Below, piece by piece: positions 55,080-63,517 of a DNA stretch of 64,000 bases. The stretch comes from Sphingobacterium sp. R2. Lineage in GTDB: Bacteria > Bacteroidota > Bacteroidia > Sphingobacteriales > Sphingobacteriaceae. Every line of letters begins with the position of its first letter. Position 1 is the stretch's first letter. The notes beneath the pieces were generated by a model, which made no database searches, was not told the origin of the DNA, and worked only from the letters and a program-made list of their open reading frames with translations. A program made the translations under genes and the position numbers. The stretch spans positions 3,286,001 to 3,350,000 of the forward strand of contig NZ_CP142884.1 of the NCBI RefSeq assembly GCF_040760075.1. Reading direction: 5' to 3'.

Positions 55080-55825
55080 ATGTCAGGAACAACTTTCTGA
55101 AAGCCTTTGAAAGCAAAAGCTATGAGGACCTGATCTGTGGTCTGCGCGTATGGAATGATGAAATATGCAATAAACGTGTCCACGGTACCACCAGGCGCCG
55201 GCCTCATGATATCTTTCTTGAATCGGAGAAAGCTGCGCTGCAGCCCCTGCCTTCCAGACGTTTCCAGATACAGGATGTCAGCCACCGCAGGGTAAACCGT
55301 ATGGGACATGTCGCCTATAAGCAGAATTATTATTCGGTTCCGGCTGACTATATGGGCATGAATGTAAGGCTGGAGAGTAACGGTACGATACTTCGCATCT
55401 ATGACAGCTCACCACAGATCGCCATGCACCAGCTATCCAGCAGCATAGGCATGTTTGTCAGTCTTGCGGCGCACCGCCCCAGGGAAAAGAGAATGGTCAG
55501 CAAGGAAGAATACCATGAAATGATGGGGCAGATAGGTCCAAATGCGTACACTCCGTTCGATCGACTTGTGGAAGAAGTGCCGAGGCACTGGGGCAAGATG
55601 ACCCAGGGTATACTTGCGCTGAGAAAGCGCTTCACTTTGGGCCAGATAGAAAGATCATGTGCCCGCGCACTGCACTTTCACGCCATAAGCTACCAGCAGG
55701 TCAAACGGATATGCGAGAATGCGATGTACGACCTGCCCCGGGAAGATGTGTTAACAATGGGCTTCTCGGACGAATTTCAGCACGAACTCAGTTATTATGA
55801 CACTCTTACAAATTACTGGACATAA
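55080..55825 (+). pseudogene. istA: IstA C-terminal fragment
   Basis: Begins at the equivalent of VKNNFLK in the other IstA (VRNNFLKAFESKSYEDLICG) and continues to the natural end. The HTH and all DDE residues are lost. The frame extends back to 55043 only by reading through the end of the other IS. This fragment is useful because it keeps the Trp codon that is a stop in the other copy. istB starts three bases downstream. Confidence 0.85.
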
Positions 55826-55827
55826 AT

Positions 55828-56652
55828 ATGGAAAATCTAAAAACACAGCTCCGCACTCTTAAACTCGCGGCCATCTGTCAGAACCTCGAGCTGCGTAACA
55901 GGTACGCGCTACAGCACAAGATCGGTTACATTGAATTTCTTGAGCTTCTGGTGGAGGATGAAATGGCCAACAGGCAGACCAACGGATATATAAATAAGCT
56001 CAGGGAATCAAAACTCGACACGCAGAAGGTATTGGACTGTTATGATTTCAGCTATCAGCCCCAGGTGGACAAAAGGCAGATCTATGATCTGGCCAGCTAC
56101 CGGTTCATAGACCAGAAACATAATGTGGTATTCATGGGGAAACCGGGGGTCGGAAAGACGCACCTGGCCCATGCAATCGGGCTGGAAGCTGTAAAAAAAG
56201 GTAAGCGGGTACTTTTCATCCATACCAATGAAATGGTCGAAAAGCTATATTCCTCCCGTGCGGACGGATCCTATGCTGCGACCATCCAGAAGTTCCTAAA
56301 ACCGGACCTGCTGATACTGGGCGAACTGGGCTTCAAAAAAATGCCGCAGTACAGCATGGAAGACTTCTTTGAGATCATCAGAAAAAGATACGAAAACGGC
56401 TCGATGATCATTACCACCAATAGGAACTTTGAAGACTGGGGGACACTTTTCGGGGACAAAGTAATCGCATCGGCGATAATAGACCGCATAGTGCACCATG
56501 CCACAATCGTCAAACTAAATGGAAACAGTTACCGTATAAAGAACCTCCTGGAACTGAACGGAATGTTTGAAGACGACCCTAAGGAAAAATCAAAAAGGGG
56601 AAGACCCAAAAAGTCAGAAGATCAAGAAAATTATGAAAATAATAATGAATAG
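55828..56652 (+). CDS. istB: IstB ATPase of the truncated IS21 element, Walker B altered
   Basis: 274 residues, close to the other IstB along its whole length. Walker A GKPGVGKTHLA is intact. In the Walker B segment the sequence reads LLILGELGFKKMP: the Asp that positions Mg is Gly (GGC at 56320-56322). With no transposase partner the protein is not needed and is probably inactive. The frame is otherwise complete and ends in a basic KSKRGRPKKSE tail. Confidence 0.85.
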   Translation: MENLKTQLRTLKLAAICQNLELRNRYALQHKIGYIEFLELLVEDEMANRQTNGYINKLRESKLDTQKVLDCYDFSYQPQVDKRQIYDLASYRFIDQKHNVVFMGKPGVGKTHLAHAIGLEAVKKGKRVLFIHTNEMVEKLYSSRADGSYAATIQKFLKPDLLILGELGFKKMPQYSMEDFFEIIRKRYENGSMIITTNRNFEDWGTLFGDKVIASAIIDRIVHHATIVKLNGNSYRIKNLLELNGMFEDDPKEKSKRGRPKKSEDQENYENNNE

Positions 56653-56728
56653 AATAATGGTTTTTTTTGTGAAATTAGTGGGGGCATTCTGATGCGAACT
56701 AGTGGAGGCATTCTAATGCGAAGTGACA

Positions 56729-56914
56729 ATCTGTAATGCATTAATAAAATATTGCAAAAGTAATTTGAGGGCTAGAATTGTCTATGCCCGTATGTTTAGT
56801 GATAATATCGCATCACAAAAAGTCTGTTCTAATAATGGAATGGAATTAATAAAAACCACTTCTATTAATGATTATAGGATAAGGTGTACTATGGCTATTT
56901 CTTTTGACGATTGA
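56729..56914 (+). pseudogene. GNAT acetyltransferase C-terminal remnant
   Basis: About 60 codons downstream of the IS end. The stretch ARIVYARMFSDNIASQKVCS followed by NNGMELIKTTSINDYRIRCT is the last helix and strand of GNAT N-acetyltransferases (SxxxCxKxGF pattern). The frame runs up to the IS end at 56728 and has no native start. The N-terminal two thirds are absent and not found on the other side of the mobile region. Confidence 0.6.
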
Positions 56915-57089
56915 ATTGAAGCAGATTTTCAGATGACACGATCATGAAAAAAAATACTGATTCTATTTTTTGTTTGTTTTTAAAGAAACCGAAAAGGTAT
57001 TGACCATTTCGCGTGCTTTTAGCCAGAAACTTTTCAAATAAAGTTCGCGAAAAAATTGTGCCGTAGAATTAAAGGCTATCTATAGACAG

Positions 57090-57382
57090 ATGACCATAGT
57101 CGTGGGTATCCCAGATCATTCTTTTGGGTATTACAAACTTAAGAACCCGATAGCTAATTTTTTGGTTACCCCGGAAAGAGCTACTCAACTAAAAAATATT
57201 CTTTTGAAAAGTGTAATTCCACAACTAAAGCCGAATGAAAAAAATTTGAACAAGAAAATATTCCGGAAAAAATATTGAAGGAGGCTGGCTTAAAAATGGA
57301 TCAATATATGGAACCTAATATTATTTTCAGCCATTTGAATACTCCAGATAAAAATATAGATCAGAATAATAGACGGAGGTGA
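57090..57382 (+). pseudogene. Frameshifted small protein gene, unknown family
   Basis: The first frame reads IVVGIPDHSFGYYKLKNPI and continues to QLKPNEK, then stops soon after a run of seven A (57239-57245). With one more A the reading continues in another frame for about 45 codons (KFEQENIPEKILKEAGLKMD...) to TGA at 57382, with protein-like composition. This suggests a homopolymer deletion in a gene of about 97 codons. The family is not recognised. Confidence 0.35.
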
Positions 57383-57393
57383 TTATTATTCAT

Positions 57394-57430
57394 ATTATTA
57401 CGAGGCAGGGTGAGTGAGCCTCGTAATAAT
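57394..57430. terminator. Perfect 13-bp inverted repeat, possible terminator of the peptide operon
   Basis: ATTATTACGAGGC pairs with GCCTCGTAATAAT around an 11-base loop, 22 bases beyond the stop of the last gene of the minus-strand operon. There is no clear T run on either strand, so termination is likely but not certain. Confidence 0.5.
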
Positions 57431-57451
57431 AATGAAGAAGCATGTTATTTA

Positions 57452-58078
57452 CTAAAGCCAAGTGTGTAACCAATAGTGAATAAGCGGATTTTTAACCGGT
57501 CTTTGAAAAGGTTCCCTTATTTCTGAATAATCAAATTCAAAAAGATCTTTAACTGATAAAATGCGTTGTTTACAGTTGCAGTTTTTCATTGTCTCGCGCA
57601 TTCTGAATGCCCCTGTGTATTGAGGAGTAAGAGGGATTTGTTGCGAATTGGATATTGAAATTATATCATCGGTCAATTTTCTCAGATATTGATCCCCTTT
57701 TTGCGCGGAGAAACACTCAGGTGCAAATGTTCCATTAGTTGGATCCAATAACAAATAACCTTGCGATAGGTTGGATATTTTATTGTAATAAGCCATAGAA
57801 TCCACGAGCTCTATATCCCAATCTACATATGTGCCTGAAAAATGGAGAATAATCAGATATCTGGCAATATCTGATGCTTCTGCGAAATTTCTGGCATTAA
57901 GAAAAGCTTGCAGAGCATTTGGATAACTCTCCGAAATAAATTCCTTTACCTCACAATAATTCCAATATTTTATCTTAAATCCAAATCGTTCCATTTTTCT
58001 CCATGAGTTCAAACATTTCCAGATCAGTGAATTGGGAATGTCAGTCAAAATTATCTGATGAATTATTGGATCTACCAT
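57452..58078 (-). CDS. Glycosyltransferase with DXD sugar-binding region (PF04488-like)
   Basis: 208 residues. IIHQIILTDIPNSLIWKCL at the N-terminus and the core AEASDIARYLIILHFSGTYV followed by DWDIELVDS (the DXD motif, about residues 98-100) match the Gly_transf_sug / OCH1-capsular type. These transfer a sugar from a nucleotide donor with Mn or Mg. It is the last gene of a six-gene minus-strand operon, 18 bases after the outer-membrane protein. The acceptor could be a peptide or a surface glycan. Confidence 0.85.
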   Translation of the reverse strand: MVDPIIHQIILTDIPNSLIWKCLNSWRKMERFGFKIKYWNYCEVKEFISESYPNALQAFLNARNFAEASDIARYLIILHFSGTYVDWDIELVDSMAYYNKISNLSQGYLLLDPTNGTFAPECFSAQKGDQYLRKLTDDIISISNSQQIPLTPQYTGAFRMRETMKNCNCKQRILSVKDLFEFDYSEIREPFQRPVKNPLIHYWLHTWL

Positions 58079-58096
58079 ATTGTTTTTTGAAGATTA

Positions 58097-60481
58097 TTAA
58101 TAGGCTCTCTGTTTTTCTTTCTCATTTATGAAATTTCTCTGTCTAGCATTGATATTCATGCTACCGAATCTATAGGAAACTGTTAGTCTTAAACTTCTAC
58201 TATCATAATAATTGTCATAAGATTGTTGAACACCATTAACAATAGCATTAAGTTTACCTTGTTGTGTCTTTAGGATATCATTTGCAAATAGGGCAAGATC
58301 CCATTGATCATTAATCTTATATCTGAAATTGAGATTGACATTAAATCGTGGAGATCTACGAAATATACCTGTAATTTGTGGAGAATAATAAAAACTTGAT
58401 AATTGGGTATTCAGTTTTTTGCTAATCTTGAAATTGTTGTCCATACTCAAGTAAACAACATTTACTTTATAATCCGGTACAATATTAGTATCATATTGTT
58501 TTATGCTCCGGTGATATCCATTAAATACAAAGTTGCTTTCGAGCCAATTGCTTTTTTGTAAGGTATAGATGGCTGTAAAACCAATAGTTGACATATCATA
58601 AAAATTCTGCATGGTATCTACCACCATTTTTGAATTTTCAAAAGGTATGGCAGTTTGGGCAATCTGTTCTTTTGCAAAATTGGTGTAAAGAGAAAGATTC
58701 AGATCCCTATTGTTGGAATAATTTATCTCTATATTATGGGAGAAGGAGGGTAATAGATATGGGTTTCCGACGGTGTAGTAGTACTTTGAAATATATCTGG
58801 CAAATGGATTCATTGCCATAAAAGCAGGCCTGTCAATCCTTCTTCCGTATCCAATTGAGAATACGTTTTTGTCGTTCATTTTATATGAAGTATATAAAGT
58901 GGGGAATAATTTTAAATAATTATTCTCATACTTTGTGGCCAAAGTATTTGACACGCCCTCTGTATTTGTATTTTCTAGACGGAGTCCTGCTTTGAAATCA
59001 ATTTTTTTACTGATTGCACTACCAAAAGAAAAAAACAGGGATCCGATATTTTCTCTGAATTCAAACTCGTCTGAATAATTAAAAATAGTATCTATTCTTC
59101 CAGAAGTTGCCACAGATTGTAATTCGTTTTTATTAAGGGAAGTTGAAAAGTTTACGCCATAGTTGATGTCAAACTTTTTAATTTTTTGTTCAACATCTAT
59201 GTTAAAGGAAGTGTTCGTGAAGACATTCTGACCAACGTTTCCTGAGTACCATTCATTATTTAGAATAGGGGAATCGCTTGGGTCAAATGTTTCTGAATTA
59301 AAGTCCCGGAAGTTGTCATAATTGCTTCGATAATGATCTATATCCAAAATAATTTCTTGACCGTCTTTCCCCAAGGAATATGTCGAATTGAAATTAAGTG
59401 CTAAGCTTTGCGTTGTAGAATTTTGGTAGCCATTTCCCTTAATTATTGAGTCCAAAAGTCCGGTTCTTTGGCTAATATTTGTCAATGTCTTATCGTTGGA
59501 ATGCGGTTTGCTGCTATTTAGAAAGGCCTGGGCGCCGATACTGAATTTTTCTGATATTTTGTATTCCGTTTGTAACCTGCCATTGTAAAGTTTTGTAAAG
59601 CTCCTTTTTTTACTGAGGGTTTCCCAATCCTGTGTACTATAGGTAACATGTGGTTTTTCGGTAAATAGAACAGAACCCTCAGTCATATTTAAGCTAGAAT
59701 ATAGGGAAAACCTATTCTTTTTGTAATTGAAACCAGCCCCTAAATTAATAGTAGGATAGGTTGTTTGTGTATAAATGGAACGGATGGAAGCACTCCAAAA
59801 ATCATTAACTATCTTTTTCAGTTTGATATTTAAGATACCGGCATTACCTGAAGCACTATATTTGGAAGGGGGAACAGTGATAACTTCAACACTTTCAATG
59901 GATCCAGATGGAATGCTTCTTAGATAGGATGTGAGGTCATCCCCAGAAATACGAAGGATTTTATCATTTACCATAACCGTAACACTTCCTTTTCCTATGA
60001 TACTTAGAGATTCGTTTTCGGCCATAACAAGTGGGGTTACTTTTAGCACGTCCATTGCATCTCCACTTAATGAAGCCATACTATTTTGAACGTTAAAAAC
60101 AAGACGGTCTACTTTTCGCTCGAGCAGAGGTTTATTGGCATTCACTACAACCTCATTTAGTTTATTGACTTTTTCAGACATCTTAAAAGTCATTTTCTTA
60201 AAATCTCCAGATATAAAAGTGGTATCCAAATCTTCAAAGCCCGTATGTTGAAGTTTAAGTCTGTATGTTGATTTTTCAATCAGATTTTTGAATGTAAACT
60301 TCCCGTTCTGATCGGAAGCAACATATTGTAAAATAGTGGTATCGCGGATAAGTTTTACAGTTACGTATTCCAATTCTTTATCTTTGATTGTAGTAATCCT
60401 TCCTTCAATGCTTTGGGCAATTAAGGAATTTGAAACTAACAATAATGAGAATAAAGCGGATAAATAGGTGATTATTTTCAT
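58097..60481 (-). CDS. Outer-membrane beta-barrel family protein with regulatory-like and plug domains
   Basis: 794 residues: signal peptide (about 1-22), carboxypeptidase-like domain (about 23-105, IEGRITTIKDKELEYVTVKL), TonB-plug-like domain (about 110-225; SGDAMDVLKVTPLVMAEN, SIPSGSIESVEVITVPPSKY) and a barrel of the PF14905 type to the end (SLRLTVSYRFGSMNIN). The domain order is that of Bacteroidota TonB-dependent transporters without classic siderophore features. In this operon it may carry the product across the outer membrane; this is inference. Confidence 0.85.
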   Translation of the reverse strand: MKIITYLSALFSLLLVSNSLIAQSIEGRITTIKDKELEYVTVKLIRDTTILQYVASDQNGKFTFKNLIEKSTYRLKLQHTGFEDLDTTFISGDFKKMTFKMSEKVNKLNEVVVNANKPLLERKVDRLVFNVQNSMASLSGDAMDVLKVTPLVMAENESLSIIGKGSVTVMVNDKILRISGDDLTSYLRSIPSGSIESVEVITVPPSKYSASGNAGILNIKLKKIVNDFWSASIRSIYTQTTYPTINLGAGFNYKKNRFSLYSSLNMTEGSVLFTEKPHVTYSTQDWETLSKKRSFTKLYNGRLQTEYKISEKFSIGAQAFLNSSKPHSNDKTLTNISQRTGLLDSIIKGNGYQNSTTQSLALNFNSTYSLGKDGQEIILDIDHYRSNYDNFRDFNSETFDPSDSPILNNEWYSGNVGQNVFTNTSFNIDVEQKIKKFDINYGVNFSTSLNKNELQSVATSGRIDTIFNYSDEFEFRENIGSLFFSFGSAISKKIDFKAGLRLENTNTEGVSNTLATKYENNYLKLFPTLYTSYKMNDKNVFSIGYGRRIDRPAFMAMNPFARYISKYYYTVGNPYLLPSFSHNIEINYSNNRDLNLSLYTNFAKEQIAQTAIPFENSKMVVDTMQNFYDMSTIGFTAIYTLQKSNWLESNFVFNGYHRSIKQYDTNIVPDYKVNVVYLSMDNNFKISKKLNTQLSSFYYSPQITGIFRRSPRFNVNLNFRYKINDQWDLALFANDILKTQQGKLNAIVNGVQQSYDNYYDSRSLRLTVSYRFGSMNINARQRNFINEKEKQRAY

Positions 60482-60544
60482 TCAATATATAAGTAATTAG
60501 CATATTAGTGATTAGAGAAAAAATAGATTCACATTATAAACTTT

Positions 60545-60865
60545 TTAGACCCCTTTTTTATATCTAGCAAACTGTTTTTCCTTATGTGTTTCAATTACAC
60601 AATCGGAGGTTGCAAATCCCGTACATGCTAGAAAATATCCTTGTTTTAAATCATCTTCCGTTAATGTTGTCTGAGTGGTATGAAAAACACTACCAGAAAC
60701 TAATTGGCAAATGCAGCTATTACAATCTCCAGTTCGACATAGAAACGGAAGATTTATTTCAGCTTGTTCAGCTAGAATTAAAATAGGTTTATCTTCGTTA
60801 ATTTCTATTTCCTTTTTAAGTCCTCTTTTTTCATTAATAAATGAAAGCTTATATGTTGTTGACAT
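60545..60865 (-). CDS. [2Fe-2S] plant-type ferredoxin
   Basis: 106 residues with the cluster ligands Cys43, Cys48, Cys51 and Cys81 (CRTGDCNSC then ACTGF), a CX4CX2CX29C pattern. Two extra Cys (53 and 89) are present. It is a soluble electron carrier. Its place between a glycosyltransferase and the outer-membrane gene, in the same operon as a radical SAM protein, suggests that it may feed electrons to that enzyme. Confidence 0.92.
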   Translation of the reverse strand: MSTTYKLSFINEKRGLKKEIEINEDKPILILAEQAEINLPFLCRTGDCNSCICQLVSGSVFHTTQTTLTEDDLKQGYFLACTGFATSDCVIETHKEKQFARYKKGV

Positions 60866-60876
60866 TGTTAATTAAT

Positions 60877-62187
60877 TTATAAATTTATACAATTTTTAAT
60901 AGCAAAACCATTCAATCCAGCTTGGAAATATGGCATTCGCCCTCTTACTCTTTTGTTATTTCCTCCATGTTTGTTATGTAGCTCAAGAACCCAACCATCT
61001 GGCAAATCTTCACACTTGAAGTTAACCTCAAGTTTGCAGTGGCTGTCTGTCGAATTTTTTAATTGCAATATTTCTTCTTTATTAAGCGACTGTTGATAAA
61101 CTTCCTTATTATTGCACATGAATCTTAATTCAGCAACATCATATTCCGTAAGTTTATTTTCTTCAAAAATATTAATAGGTATATATATGAAATTGTTAAC
61201 ATATGAATAGAAGCTATTTTCCCATTCTTCTTCTGAATTAAATATTTTAGGATTTACAGGAGGAAGGTTCATTAATGTATATTCTTGAACTTTATTTTCG
61301 TTTAGTAATATCCCCGAATATCGTTCGTAATCCCTTAAATTCCTTATATTTCCAAGCCCATAAATTCCCCAATCATAAAGGGTCTTTTTCGTTGATTGCT
61401 CAAAAAGTCTTTTTAATCTCCGCATTGCTTGGTTTTCTAATATTCCCGTATTGTAATGATCGTCCCAGTGCTTCGGAGTTTCTTTTCGGGTATAATAATG
61501 CCAAGTAATATTAATATGGGGGTGATATAAATCGTAACCATGAGTATAGGCGCGAATAGCAAGATTGATTTCCTCGCCAGAAAAATATAGATGAGGATCA
61601 TCCAAAATTTCTTGACAAAAAGACCCAATAGAAAAGCAGAATCCTCCCGCTAGAAATCTTGCAGGAATAGGACCAGTGAGATTTTTCCAATTAGGAATTT
61701 CAGAGGGCCAACCAATCGGGTATATACCATGTTTATCGAATTCACGAAAAATAATTTGATTTGGAGCAGTTTCCTCATATCTAAAGTCCAAAGGTTCAAA
61801 ATGAGGAGGATAAGCGGTTAAAATTGGTTTTTGAACTCCTTTATCCTTTAGAGATTCTAGCATATTAATCAAAATACTGTCCCATGCCCAAACGAATCTC
61901 ATGTGCGAATCTATTTGCAACATATATGTTTCATCTTTGTATTGGCGCTGGATTAAATTTCTTGCCCAACAAAGTCCTTTTGATTCTTTATATGGGATTT
62001 CAATTATATTGAATTGAGGATTTAACTTGAATTCATTGAGCTCAACATTATATGTATCTTCTGGGTTATATTGATGACAGATCGTGACATGTAAATTTTC
62101 AGGATTCATTGCCTTTTCTAGCATATCCTTGAGTGTTGAAACTAATAGAGGATCTCTATAAGCTGCTATTTGGACAAAAATTGACAT
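60877..62187 (-). CDS. GlcNAc-transferase-like glycosyltransferase (PF11397-like)
   Basis: Start chosen at 62187 (MSIFVQIAAYRDP), the usual N-terminus; the frame goes on 20 codons upstream and would then overlap the radical SAM gene by 29 bases. SIFVQIAAYRDPLLVSTL, MLQIDSHMRFVWAWD (metal-binding DxH) and PARFLAGGFCFSIGSF match the GT-A fold family that includes Skp1 hydroxyproline GlcNAc-transferase. 436 residues with a C-terminal extension of unknown fold. Cytosolic, no signal. In Bacteroidota, members sit in variable loci; peptide glycosylation is a reasonable but untested role. Confidence 0.85.
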   Translation of the reverse strand: MSIFVQIAAYRDPLLVSTLKDMLEKAMNPENLHVTICHQYNPEDTYNVELNEFKLNPQFNIIEIPYKESKGLCWARNLIQRQYKDETYMLQIDSHMRFVWAWDSILINMLESLKDKGVQKPILTAYPPHFEPLDFRYEETAPNQIIFREFDKHGIYPIGWPSEIPNWKNLTGPIPARFLAGGFCFSIGSFCQEILDDPHLYFSGEEINLAIRAYTHGYDLYHPHINITWHYYTRKETPKHWDDHYNTGILENQAMRRLKRLFEQSTKKTLYDWGIYGLGNIRNLRDYERYSGILLNENKVQEYTLMNLPPVNPKIFNSEEEWENSFYSYVNNFIYIPINIFEENKLTEYDVAELRFMCNNKEVYQQSLNKEEILQLKNSTDSHCKLEVNFKCEDLPDGWVLELHNKHGGNNKRVRGRMPYFQAGLNGFAIKNCINL

Positions 62188-62218
62188 TTCTAAATTTGGA
62201 TTTAAAGTAAATTTTAGA

Positions 62219-63517
62219 CTATTGGTAATATTCAATAATACATTCATTAAAATGTGATTTTTGATTTAAATAGCTGATCAATAAACGATCTTCAATGTTA
62301 TATTTAAAACTTGGACAACCTAAAGATACGCCCTCTTCTCTTTCTAAAAGACATCCTCCTCCGCAGACCGGCAAAAGATTACAGTTATAACAAATTGGCA
62401 TATTTTCACCAAGGTCATAAAGCCATTTCCTGAATTTTGTTTCAGGCGAATGATCCTTAAAATCTTCATTAATATTCCCAATCAGATTGTCGGAAATTAT
62501 ATCTGGTGTTGATAAAGGAAGGACATTACAAGAAAATAAGTTACCATCTTTATCAACGGAGACCGAGTCATGATCTGCTGCTGCGCAGGGTAAAATAACA
62601 CGAGTAGGGAGTATACTTTGAATAAAACCGTTTTCTATAGCGTAAAATAGACACTCAATTTCATTTTCAGCTAAAATATCTTTAGAAACATGGTCGTTTT
62701 CTAAAAAATCAAACTTAAAGGTAATTCGATTCTGAGCTTCAGCACGCGAAAACCTGTCTATAATTTCTATAACATGTCCAATATCAAAGCTTTTTATATT
62801 GACTTCAAATATAATTCCGTCCTGAGGCAGGAAAGGAAAGTTCTCTGTTATTGATAATATATTCGTAATAGTAGATTCAGTAGCTTCAGAATTTGAACAC
62901 TCTAATGATATATGAAACTTCTTGATAGAACATAAATTGAAGAGCCTTTTAAAGACTTCTTCCGTAAGAAAAATACCTTGACAAATTAATGATGATGAAT
63001 AAAATAGGTCTTTCTCATCAGCAATTTTCAGATTTGAAATTGATATTGAAAGTATTGTTTCAATATATTTGATTAGATCATCCACTTTCCATGTCAGCAA
63101 GAACGTTTTGAGATCTTTTTTAATCAGGCGGTGCTCGATAAAATTACTGATAGATGAAACAAATTCATTTCCTGATTTTGAAATATCGTAATATTTCGAA
63201 CAAGAATTACATCCAGACTGACAACTTTCGACCAGATTCAAAAATAATGAGATGTTGTCATTAATTAACTTTTCGCATCCAAGCAATTCGACAATTTCAT
63301 CTTTGTCTTTTGAGATTAATATGTTGCTATTTTGTAATTCTATAATTAGCCTTTTATCCAACATGTGTAAATCTCCATTCGTAATTTTTCGAAAAACATC
63401 GTCGGTTACTACAATTGTTTGGTTAGAAAGACATGAATAAATAATTGTTTGGCTCGTTGACTTAGCGTCCTTTTCGTCTGCAATAGAAGTTGTAATGATG
63501 TATTTGGATAGTTTCAT
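62219..63517 (-). CDS. Radical SAM/SPASM protein, non-canonical (putative peptide maturase)
   Basis: 432 residues. An N-terminal PqqD-like part (about 1-80) precedes CX3CX2C (Cys99, 103, 106). The C-terminal SPASM domain is complete: Cys311, 330, then 376, 379, 385, 389 (CX2CX5CX3C) and 401. Unusually, the residue before the third Cys is Ser, not aromatic, and the segment aligned with the SAM-binding GGEP reads LTWKVDD (about 141-147). The start overlaps the HlyD-like stop by four bases (ATGA). A peptide maturase is the best guess; loss of activity is possible. Confidence 0.8.
   Translation of the reverse strand: MKLSKYIITTSIADEKDAKSTSQTIIYSCLSNQTIVVTDDVFRKITNGDLHMLDKRLIIELQNSNILISKDKDEIVELLGCEKLINDNISLFLNLVESCQSGCNSCSKYYDISKSGNEFVSSISNFIEHRLIKKDLKTFLLTWKVDDLIKYIETILSISISNLKIADEKDLFYSSSLICQGIFLTEEVFKRLFNLCSIKKFHISLECSNSEATESTITNILSITENFPFLPQDGIIFEVNIKSFDIGHVIEIIDRFSRAEAQNRITFKFDFLENDHVSKDILAENEIECLFYAIENGFIQSILPTRVILPCAAADHDSVSVDKDGNLFSCNVLPLSTPDIISDNLIGNINEDFKDHSPETKFRKWLYDLGENMPICYNCNLLPVCGGGCLLEREEGVSLGCPSFKYNIEDRLLISYLNQKSHFNECIIEYYQ

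Larger units (their letters stand above)
55080..56728 (+). mobile_element. Second IS21-family element, 5'-truncated
   Basis: The 3' portion of a related but distinct IS21 element: the C-terminal 249 codons of istA, a full istB and the right end with two terminal repeats (56675-56699 and 56700-56723; GTGGGGGCATTCTGATGCGAA type) ending in TGACA. The 5' half of istA and the left end are missing: the full-length IS at 52636-55079 takes their place. The ends differ from those of the first element (ATGCGAA versus ATGAGAA). Confidence 0.85.
56915..57451. other. Decayed region between the IS elements and the peptide locus
   Basis: Contains a frameshifted gene remnant (57090-57382) and a perfect inverted repeat (57394-57430), each listed separately. 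No intact gene is seen. Confidence 0.5.

Noticed and set aside
52636..56728. The two IS21 elements as a composite transposon carrying cargo
   Set aside because: There is no cargo between them; one is inserted directly in the other and they are in opposite orientation with one truncated.
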